Source: Gonocerus acuteangulatus
Taxonomy: Eukaryota > Arthropoda > Insecta > Hemiptera > Coreidae
NCBI GenBank assembly: GCA_946811695.1
Contig: OX328124.1
Span: forward strand, 91,443,696-91,507,695
Reading direction: 5' to 3'
DNA length: 64,000 bases
Each line of letters starts with the position of its first letter. Position 1 is the stretch's first letter. Below are positions 11,384 through 21,500 of this stretch, in pieces. The notes under the pieces are model-generated. The model was given only the letters and a program-made list of their open reading frames with translations. It did no database searches and was not told the origin of the DNA. The translations under genes were made by a program, and so were the position numbers.

Positions 11384-13362
11384 GTACTCGTATATTTGTC
11401 TGTTCGCGCTCCTTCTGTCAGATTTTGATGAAGTTTAGCACAAAAATCTTTTGTCTCATTTCAAAGGGCAAGTTAGTTAACCAGCAGAATCCGTCCACCG
11501 GAACATGGTTTATGGGGCGAAATTCGTGCGAAAATAATTGTTACGCTTCCATTATATTCTTGCAAGTACTCGTTTTACAGGTTCCTTCACTTAGGAAAAC
11601 GAGTGAAACCATTTTTAAGGCGATATCTGTAATCATATTCGAGAAAATTGGAAAAATAGTTGATGAATAAAGTTTTGGTTTGGGAAAATAGAATCAAGGG
11701 GTTCAGTTGAAATATTTACTGCATGTTCGAAATTCATCCGAACGAAGTTGATTAAATTTTGGTTACGTTTGGAGTTAAGGAAGGATTCGAATAGAATATT
11801 TTATAAAGTTTTGGGAACTTCGTAAATTTTCCTTTATCTCGAAGACGGTTGAAGAATCGTGGTACGTTAAGGGTAATCATTCAAAAGCTTACTACATTTT
11901 CTACAAAATTGAAGCAATTTTCGATTAGGCGATGTCAATCGGAAAAATAAGTGCTTAAAACTTCAAATGTTTTGTTCTTTTGAGCGGGTTTTTGTAGTTG
12001 TTTAGCTCACTGTTGAATTGGTTGTTTTTTTTTTAATTGCATTTGTCTGTAGAATTAGTTTTTTATTAGAAGAAGACAAGAAAATGAGAAATTTTTTACA
12101 ATGCATTGAAATGTAAAATAATTATTTCTAGTATGTTTTATGGCGAGTGATTGGGGCTAGCCGACCCTGCTGTAGGGTTTATGTAAGGGTATACCAAATG
12201 GGTGGGGGCGAGGTTAGCTCAGTGGTAGAGCACTGGACTCATATGCTGGAGGACCTGACTTCAAATCCCGAGCAAGTACTTAAGATTTTTTCTTCAAATG
12301 TCTTCGTTCATGGGCTGAATTCGGCCTCCCTGACCGTCCCTAGGCCAACCCAGCCTTTAATTAATTTATTAATGGGTACCTTGGTGCTAATGACTCTAAC
12401 AGTCGAAGCAGCAAGGGGAAAATCAGGCGGCCGGAGCATAGTACTGACCACACTATCTCCCTAGTGTGCCGTATGTTCATGAATCAGATACCTCTACAGT
12501 ATCTTCCCCTCTGGGCCCTCCTGGCCGAAATAAAGTTATAATTAAAAAAGATTATTTGGTAAGTATTACATGCATTTTTTGTTAGAAAGACTATAGTTTC
12601 TATAATTTCAACGCAAATTAGAAAAAAAAAATAAATAATTAAAACTAGTAAAATCATAAAGTATCTCTGCCAAGAACTGAGTTCCCAGCATGATATCCAT
12701 TGTTCACGTGGAACTTAGCAAGCCAATTACTTTAATTTCGGGTTTCTCACGAAGGGGATAAATTCGGATTATTAAAGAAGTAGAGGATAATATTTATTTA
12801 TTTGGGCATCCACCCCGAAGAAGAAACTACTGATTTCCAACAATTCTGAGTATATTTGAACTTTCAACTCCTAATAAGAATCTAGATATTGTCCTTGCTG
12901 CCATGAAAGACTTTTAACCAGTATTAAATTATTCATAACTTCATCGATTCAACCAACTAGGTACGGAAAATGAACCCAGTTAAAATTTATATAGAGAGGA
13001 AAAGGTGTAAATATGGGCATCCTCTTTTGTTTTTAATTTTAAGCTGCTTTCATTTTGAAAATATTAGATTTTTTCTTTTATTAACAAGTTTCCTACAAGC
13101 GAGAAGGCAGAACAATTATTTTATTTTAAAAAGGACGGTTTAAAAAAGCTTGCAAACAATCTCAAGAAAAAATGGGGTGTATATATGGGAGGCTCCTCTT
13201 AAAAAACAATGTCACCAAAAATAATTTAAACGGGACTGATTTTTTTTTTTTTTTATACCAAAAGGGTCGAACCAAAATAATAACTTTTCCTTTTTCAATC
13301 TTTCCAAATGACACTAAGATGATGATAAGAACGGAACGGCGCTAAGATGACGCAGCTCCTGC
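11198..13362 (+). mobile_element. TIR-type element (AGCGCGGTTCC family), long copy with a nested SINE
   Basis: Begins inside the shared 5' block (CCGCTTATGAGGTTGACC), has a (TA)n core at 11326-11370, then the body shared with 47 kb (CAAGTTAGTTAACCAGCAGAATCCG, GGCGATATCTGTAATC), and ends near GGAACGGCGCTAAGATGACG, the family's right terminus. A tRNA-derived SINE sits inside at about 12207-12550. No coding capacity is seen. The assignment of everything up to 13362 to one element is inferred. Confidence 0.5.
12207..12550 (+). mobile_element. tRNA-derived SINE, family 2 (Met-like head)
   Basis: The head GAGGTTAGCTCAGTGGTAGA carries an A box, ACTCATATG places CAT where an anticodon would be, and GACTTCAAATCCC is a B box. 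The tRNA-unrelated body includes GTGCTAATGACTC and GATACCTCTACAGTATC and ends at AAATAAAGTTATAATTAAAAA. Further copies are at 26.5 kb and 62.0 kb, both minus. A functional tRNA is excluded because the 3' half does not refold into an acceptor stem. Confidence 0.75.
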
Positions 13363-13679
13363 TAATAATAATAAAAGACAAAGGACCAATTTTAGAATAA
13401 CCGTTGTCTTAAAAAAGATACGGTTTACAACAAAACAAATATAAATAAATAAAACAAACATATAAAATTAACTAACGGTTTATATATACTCTGCCAGAAA
13501 TATAATATCATGAAAATATGAATAACACCAACATTTCAAGACAACAAACACATACTCTATAATTTAATATAATCTATAACATTTAAATATAGTTGAGATT
13601 TAATTAAAACTCATTATATGTACATAGAATGCAATTTTAAATTGTCCAGTTGTCCAGAAGAAATAAATGTAGAAATCGT

Positions 13680-14270
13680 ATAGTGTTAACTTTGGTCTTC
13701 CTCTGCCTCCCGGCACTTCCATTGTTATGTAGTCTCTTATTTCTCTGTTAAAAATTAATTAATATTATTATTAGCATCTATTTACTTGTAAACACTTCAA
13801 TAAAATAGCCTTTTTTCTTCTTTTTTTTATTATGTTTCTATTGATTTTCATTCTACTCATTCTAAGAATTTAAGACCAAATTGTTGTTATAAGTTAATCG
13901 TATTTATAGTTCTGTTACTTATCTCAATAGAATTGTTTTTTATGTTTCAATGGATTTTCTAAAACTAATTTCTAGATATACACTAATGTTCATTTCTGTT
14001 TATTAAGACCTTAATTGTTCTAATGATTTAACAACATATTGTCCTTTTATAATAAGTTGAATTGTATTTATAGACCTGCCACTTATCTTACTTATAAACT
14101 TTTTTTCAGTGTATTAATTTCTGTTTTCTTCTTTTCTTGTAATTTTAGCTGACGAAGGCTACCAAAGAGTAGCCGAAACGTCCTGAATATAGATTTTTTT
14201 TTACAAAAATCGTATTAAGGTTTCTTTTTAGCCGAATCCCAACAATTCCATGTTTGCTTATCACCTCGAC
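13680..14270 (+). mobile_element. Element with TTAGCCGAATCC terminus and hammerhead-like motif
   Basis: CTGCCTCCCGGCACTTCCATT at the left and the block GACGAAGGCTACC..GGTAGCC..AAACGTCC, then TTTTTAGCCGAATCCCAAC, at the right recur inverted at 39.69-39.96 kb. Related termini occur at 57.45 and 63.85 kb. The ribozyme-like core is listed separately. No ORF is seen. A Penelope-type LTR or a ribozyme-bearing retroposon is possible. Confidence 0.5.
14144..14187 (+). ncRNA. Hammerhead ribozyme-like motif (type I, minimal stem III)
   Basis: The order is exact: stem I strand TTTAG (14144-14148), CTGACGA, stem II GGCTAC/GTAGCC around loop CAAAGA (14157-14174), GAAA, a two-base-pair self-complementary stem III (ACGT), GTC (14180-14182), and stem I' CTGAA pairing with TTTAG (one G-U). 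Cleavage would fall after 14182. Hammerheads with such a short stem III are known in Penelope-like elements, where they act as dimers. Activity of this copy is not shown. Confidence 0.7.
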
Positions 14271-14714
14271 GGCTAACTATCAAATCTTCATGAAAAAAAA
14301 ATATTGTTATAAACATAGCTTTCCAAGAGAGAGGTTCGAAGACGCCTTGTGAATATTTTTATTCTCTATTTACCTCACTTTTTAATTGTTTTTGGTTTGC
14401 AATTATCAGTAAACTGCTAATGGCCTGAGCAGCCGATGCACAAAAAAAAAAAAAAAAAAAAACTGGGGAAAGATATTTATAATTTTTCACGAAAGATCAA
14501 AACAAACTAATAACTGTATCTATTCCTCTTTTTTTTTGTCTCTGTTTACCTTAGTTTTTAATTGTTTTTGTTTTTTCTCGGTTTGCCTTAGTTTTAGCAC
14601 TTTCCTCCGAAGGAAAGTAGCTATTGAGGTTGGACTCATGACGGAATTTTTGAAAAATTTCTTCAAATCTTTATCGATCCTACCTAGTAGACACCGAAAA
14701 TGACCCCCGTTAAA

Positions 14715-14718
<4 letters not shown>

Positions 14719-14767
<49 letters not shown>

Positions 14768-14782
14768 TATATATATATATAT
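14719..14782. repeat. (TA)n microsatellite
   Basis: TA repeat with one GCATAT interruption, at the left edge of the 143-bp tandem repeat. Confidence 0.95.
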
Positions 14783-14789
14783 GTGTCTG

Positions 14790-15345
14790 TTAACACGATA
14801 GCGGCCAGAGTTTTTGTTTTGTCGTCACGAAACTTGGTATATACCATTCAATTAGCAAACGATTGAACGAGTTCGTTAACCACCAAAGTCGGTCCACCGG
14901 AAGGGGGGGTTTACCCCGAACCCAAAACACTAATTTGACTATGTCAGCCGTAATATTTGTTATATTTCAACGAAACTTGGTATTCGTAGTGGTAATATAG
15001 AGAGAAAAGGGAGATATAAAAATGAACTAAATCGGTTCATTAGAAGGGGGGGTTTACTCCGGACCCACAATACCAATTCGCCACTACCAGCCGTGATTTT
15101 TGGTATATTTCGACGAAACTCGGTATTTGTAGTGGTAATCTACAGGTAAATATGTGTTGTAAAAATAAACTAAATCGGTTCATCAGGAGGGGGGGTTTAC
15201 TCCGGACCCAAATTCCTAATATACTCATACCGGTCGTAATTTCTGCCGTATTGTAGCGAAACGGGTACCTCATGAGAAAGAAGTGTTGTAAAAATGAGCT
15301 GAATCGGTCAATCGGGAAGCGGGGGTTTAATTTGTAATATATTTC
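14790..15345 (+). repeat. Tandem repeat, period about 143 bp, roughly four units
   Basis: The marker GGGGGGGTTTACTCCGGACC recurs at about 14908, 15051 and 15194 with surrounding CGAAACTTGGTATTCGTAGT and AACTAAATCGGTTCAT. The last unit fades near 15345. Ala/Pro-poor ORFs on the minus strand here are by-products of the repeat. Confidence 0.8.
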
Positions 15346-15399
15346 AATAGAAAAGCCCGTCAGACGTACGTTCACAAAGCCGCCGCAAGGAGCGCTTCT

Positions 15400-16575
15400 A
15401 CCACTAGAGTGACTGTATCCTGTTCCTGCGTTAGATCAAAATACGATAATATGAGGTTTTTTTGTATTTATTACGTAGTGCAATAGGTACCATGTGTAAA
15501 CATAACTCTGGAAGCAAATTAATATTTGATCAGTTACTCATTACAAATTTAAAAGAGAACTATTCATGTTTTTATTTTAATTATGTAGGATATTTTAAGC
15601 AAATTGTTCTGGAAAGCACTCTAAACTACCCAAATTCTGAGGAAAGTGCTTAGTTATGCAGCTCCTGCGTGACGGACTTTTTACTTGGTAGCTGTTATTT
15701 TGATTGCATTTTTTTTCAATAAAACATGACAAGTAATTGAGAAGCGTGTTTGTATTTTGAATTGACTTTGTGTCTTGCTTTAGATGGAGGAATTTCCGCT
15801 TATAACCTGTGGGTGTTAACAATTTTCATGAAATATAAAAAAAAAAATGTTTAGTTCTATTCTATGTTTTCCGAATGACACTATGGATGAGAACGGATAC
15901 GTCTTAAAATGACGCAGTTGCTGTGAGTCGGACAATCAATGCAAAGGGTTAGCTGCCTGCTGTAGGGGAATAAAAGCTGAAAATGTAAACATTCTCCGTT
16001 TAGGGTCAGACATCTGCCCGGGACGAGGTACTAGGCAGGCTTCAGGTAGGCGTTTATTGCATTTCCTATATTTAGATGTATCCTAGGAGAGCTGACAGTT
16101 ATTTTACCTGTAGGAAGTCGCGCAGCCAAATGCTATAGTAGAAATATAAATATATCTTGTGGTTGTATGTGGCGTAGTTTATTACAAAATAACACTGCTT
16201 TCTCATTTTCTTGTACAATTTTATTTGGTTTAATTGCATTTAACAGTAAAATGAGTAGTTTAGAATTTTTAATTGCACTTAACACTAAAATGAATATGTT
16301 AGTAAAGCAAGTTAAATAAATTAGAAATATATTCGTAGTAGAGTCTTCGTAGAGCGAAACTTGGGACGGCGGAAAGAGTAATTTCCGCTTAGGATAGTTT
16401 CTTGTGCCTTGCCGACAATCTTTCTTTTCTTTGGAATATGTGTTCACATTAAGAATGATATAAACAAAGTAATAACTGTTTCTATTCTAAGTCTACAAAA
16501 TGACACTAGGGATATGAATGGAACCGCGCTATGGAAGATGGAAGATGACGCAGTTCCTGCGAGTAGGACTTTTAA
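15400..16575. other. Intergenic stretch, repeat fragments only
   Basis: Two right-end fragments of the AGCGCGGTTCC family are seen near 15890-15940 (GACGCAGTTGCTGTGAGTCGG) and 16505-16570 (GACGCAGTTCCTGCGAGTAGG). Nothing else was recognised. Short ORFs here have no family match that I know. Confidence 0.5.
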
Positions 16576-16581
16576 TTAACA

Positions 16582-16600
16582 AGAACAAATGGGTTCATTA
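16582..16600 (+). promoter_or_regulatory. Conserved upstream block of gene C promoter
   Basis: AGAACAAATGGGTTCATTA, one base different from the block upstream of gene B, at nearly the same distance from TATA. Confidence 0.45.
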
Positions 16601-16777
16601 AAGAACGCAAGGTCAATAAATGAAAATATGTTCTTTTTCATCTTTTTACCGTTTTCGCTGAAATTCGTCTATTAATTAGTAATTAATTCATTGTGTAATA
16701 TTGACATTGCAGGTGTGGGAACATGGTAAACCCAGATGTCATATTTTTCTGTTTTCCTAACATGGTTTTGAGAGAAG

Positions 16778-16784
16778 TATAAAT
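16778..16784 (+). promoter_or_regulatory. TATA box of gene C
   Basis: TATAAAT, 56 bases upstream of the start codon, as in gene B. Confidence 0.75.
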
Positions 16785-16833
16785 GGAGGTGTGAGGTGGT
16801 AGCTGGTTCATTCTTGTAGCTGTGTCTGCCGAA

Positions 16834-18518
16834 ATGACTCTTGGAAAATATTTTATTGTGGTGGTGGTTTTGGTTAGTGCCAACCATGCACGAGGCCAAT
16901 CATCGTCTAGTATTCTAGGGTCCTTTTTCGGGTAAGATAATTTATATACATAATATTTCTAAAGTGAGACAACTCAAAAATCAATTCAACCAATAATTTT
17001 TCAGTTATGACCAGTGATGTTAAATACCCGGGTATTTATTCTTCAGGGTAAATACCCAGGGTAAATACCCAATTTCATAAATACACGGGTATTTAAGGTA
17101 TTTAACTAAATCGCGACTCAAAGTAACCGAATATTGTAAAATGTGATGTTTCTCGCCAGTTTAGAGGTGTTGCAACACTAAGAAACAATTAAAACAATAA
17201 TAAATTATAAAATAAGTCCACTGAGAGTTAATAAATAATAAATTATTACCTGGAAGTGTGCCATGGACCTTCCGACTACCAATAAAACAAGTTTTTTGCC
17301 AAAATTTGATACAACGGTATTGTATTCACCAAAATGTAGCCTCAGCTAAAACTTTAGACTAGGATTATCTCAATTCCTCAAAACAGAAACTATGTTACCT
17401 ACTCATTCATCATTATCTTCATCAAAGTTTGTTCTAGCCTAAGGCTAAGGTGGTTTGTTTTTTTACTAAACTTACCACAACCATAACTACTGACTGCTGT
17501 TCTTTTCATATACATACATGTATGTAATTTTACAAAGTTATAGTGACCACATGAAGAATATGTTGGAAAATCATAAGTTTAACTTTTAGTGTTTTATTTC
17601 ACAACCTGTGAGTTTAATAAAAATATTAGGCCTATTAACATTTATACAGAAAATAACAGCTCTTCCAAATTCAGAAAACAAAGTAAAGCAATGGATTCAT
17701 TCATAACGATAACCTAATCCAAGTCTTCGGGGTCAGAGATTTATTCATCCGTCTTCAGAGTCACTATCATCACTCCTAGTTTCCCAGACAATAGCTTGTG
17801 ATTCATCTTCCTTCTCTTCAGCTTCTTTTCCTTGACAACCGTATTGGGGGTTTCCTGTTTGTTGCTTTCTCTGTTTTGGGTGTTTTTGAGGAGATTCCAG
17901 GTATGAGGCAAATATTTTATTTGCTCTTCTCTTTCTGTTGTAAGTCGGTTTCCTTTTTTGCAGTGACTCCAACTGAAAGTGCTGAATGTTCTTTCAGTCG
18001 TAGCAGATGTCACAGGAGCTCCTAGCATTCTTACAGCTAGTTCTGCCATAACAAGCTTCAATCCCAGGCTTTACTCACACACAAAACCAATGGCATCAAG
18101 TATTTCACCAGGCTTCAAATTGCAACCTTGAGATGAAGGGTTCAACATGTCTGCAGCAATATGTACTATTCCAACACCAAACGGAATGCGTTTCTCCTAT
18201 TTAGTTAGCACAAGTTTTCCCTCAGTTTTATGAAGAGAAGATTCTGAGATTTCTTGTTGAAGAGTTTTCTGTAGATTCTGACATTTTTTATGAACTGTGT
18301 GGCTCAAAGGAGCATTTAACTTAATAGCAGTGATAAGATCAACAATTGGATCAAGGGGGTCTCCCGTGGTCTAATGGCTAGCGCCTTGGATTCATAAGCG
18401 GGAGATGGTGGGTTCGATTCCCAACCTCCGGCAGGAATTTTATCATCCCACGGCTCGCTGGTAAAATTCCTCGCTGCACCCTGGATGTCGGCGCTAATGA
18501 CCTTGATGTAGATGCGCC

Positions 18519-18575
<57 letters not shown>

Positions 18576-21500
18576 ATCAAGGATGTTAACTAGATTCTCA
18601 ACTCGGACCCAAAACACCCTGTAATCAAGAAGCTGCCTTTTGATTTCTGGTGAGATTTCCGCTTCCTGTAATGTAGTTATTACTGCATGAGCATAATTTC
18701 AAGTAATATTAACAAGGGTTACAAACCACTTAAAATGGCAAATAATCTAAAAAGTTAGGTCCGCCAGGAAAATGGTCTTCACTTAAAATGGTTTTGAAGT
18801 ATTATAATTAACATTGATAATGTTTTTGACACCTGATAAGTGTTTGTTTTTTTTCAGACAGGTATAATTTTATAAATTATAAAGTTCTTTATAATAGAAT
18901 AGGCTTCAATAAACTTTTTAAAATTAATTAACCTTCTCCAATGTAAAAGAATTCATGATTACTTTTACATTTGAATTCATAGATACCTATGCATTAGGTT
19001 ATAAATACCCATAAATACCCGGACCGACTTTTAACTTTCATTGAAATATTACTGGGTAAGTATTAATGTTTATTTAGTTTTTATGATCAAATGGGTGAGT
19101 TTCGATCCTTGTTTGCGCCAAAAAATATTCAAAGAAGTTGTATCAAGCTCGAAAATTGAAAATACCCTTTTTTTGGGTATTTACCTTCCTTGTGGGTAAA
19201 TACCCAATTTATATTTACCTACCCACTGGGTATTTACCAGGCCTACATCACTGGGAACGACTATGAAAGACATAGTAAATATCTCTTTATCAGCCATCAA
19301 AACTGTATGTACCGTGTGGTGTACAGAGCTTGTACACCAGAGGGCACTTGTGTCACTCTTCCTGTCTTAATGCTATACCCCCAACATAGGCAAGAGTGAC
19401 TCATTTTCCGTTGAGTTTTATTTTGAATTGTGTCACTTTAGAAATACTAGTGCGATATATTCTTTATCGCTCCTTTCCGCTATTAGAAATTCATACGCAT
19501 GAATTTCACTGCGATGACTATTATATACTTTTGGGGGAAGGGAATGTCCCTTATTTGAAGCAGGGAAATTAAAAGAATTTGAAAGCGACGCTTAATCACT
19601 TTTGGAGATAAGAAAATGAAAATGGCTAGATATTTGATTGGGTGTACTTAAAATGTACGAACATAATTGAAATATATTTTACGCGCCCAATATTTTACGA
19701 AACTATGCGTAAAAAATAATATTTTATGAGAATGTAATCAATATTTTTTATCCATACTTTCTTCAACCATATGCAATTGTCATCATTGAGGCAATTTCTT
19801 TATGAAATTTTCATACTTTCCAATATCAGTTAATCTTGCAATTACCCAATTAGCATTTTTTTTTATACTTCCACTACTGTAAACTTTACCATATCTTACA
19901 AAGCTCAGTTTAGGTTAACGTGGAATATTTTTAGGAATGTTCAAGTCAGCCCGTAATTTCTTAGTATCCGACATTGGCTTCTTTCGGTTACTCCTGCATA
20001 ATTAAACAAAATATTTTACCAGGAAGTGAACAGGCATTAACGCTAAACCGCGTTACAGTTTTTTATTGATTTTTGCGCGCGAATGAAACCAAAAAAAAGA
20101 TTGTGTTTTTGTTCGAAGTTGGCTTGTAAATGAACTTGACGTTTTACGGCGAAATTCGTGTAAAGAAATCCTAAGGCTTCCGGTTTTGAACGAATAGGCT
20201 ACAAGGAGCAGTTTTTACAGATATTTGAACGTGGTAAATCGAATTAACGTTGTTTTGAAACGCGACCTTTTAACTCTTTTGAGAAAAGTGTAAATATTAG
20301 ATTTTTTCGGGTACTCAAAATTTTATCAATGACAAAAAAAAAAATGTCTACATATTGCACATTCATCAAAACTGTGATATGTATATTGTGATTTCAGAAA
20401 CTATTGAAAAGAAAATTTTATACATTACCAATTTTTCAGAAATTTTTTTTTACCGCGCACCGACATCTAAGCCGAGCTCATTATTACTAATATTTTTAAA
20501 ACTGTTTTGAGATCATGGTTATTGGAAAGTCTAATCGGCTTTTGTAACCATTATGGTGGCCAACGGCAAAAATTAAATTGTTCCTGTCCACATTCCAGGG
20601 CTCCACTGGCAATAGCTCGAGGTGTTGTAAACAACACCTTAGATCTAAAAAGCGGAGCTTTGAACTTCACCACTGATGCCATCAACCAGACCTCAGGTGG
20701 TTTATTGAGTGCCGGACAGAGCTTGGTAAACACTAATATAGGACTCGCCTCTTCAGCTGCGCAGTTCGGAACCCAGGCAGCCTCCAATGGTTATGGTAAT
20801 GGAAATATTTAGATATTTTATTGGAATACTTAAGGATTTTTAGAAACATTTACTCGCCAGGCTGGCTAGTGATTTGAAGCTATATTCTCCTGTTTCACGC
20901 TCATAAGCGTAGCCAATTTAGCACCGGGCTTCTTACAACAGCAAGCTCATTCCTCAGATTTATCATAGCCAGACAATGTTGTTGAACTTGTTATTGATAA
21001 AGCGTCATGCCTTGATTAGCATTTAGAAACACAACCGAGCGTAAAATGGCAAAATCCCAGCCTGGTTTATAATAACGATTTCCATAAGGTTGCCAGACAC
21101 GTTCAGTTTAAATCTCAAGGCTCAGAGTGTAAAGGTCTAGCAAACACTCGATAAGTTAATAAACCTCAAGGGTGGGACTGCACAGTCCAGTTACAGTAGA
21201 CTCTCTCTACGTGAAGAAAATATCGTCTAGTCCACACACGTCAGGCCCGGCCTCATTGGACTGTACATTTAATCTATTGGGATTCTAATTCTACTTTGAT
21301 GGACTGTACAGTTAAACTCTGGCGTCAAGTATGTCCCATTCACGGTGAGGAATATGCTAAACTTTGAATTGAACAGAGATTTTCCTCTCCGAACACCCTT
21401 ACGATTCACCGCAAGCCGTCAATCAGAGGAAGGAATGGATACCGCAATAGAGATTGTCGGATCTTCTAATTGACACAATAGACCTGTTTAGTGCCAAAAT

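Noticed and set aside
12207..12280. Possible functional tRNA-Met gene
   Set aside because: Same reasoning: the head continues into a SINE body found at two other sites.
14790..15345. CRISPR-like array
   Set aside because: Units are 143 bp, contiguous and diverged, with no short repeats and unique spacers; the genome is eukaryotic.
18356..18430. Possible functional tRNA-Glu gene
   Set aside because: A and B boxes are present, but it is followed by a SINE body and A tail, has a target duplication, and recurs in many copies; it cannot form a proper acceptor stem.
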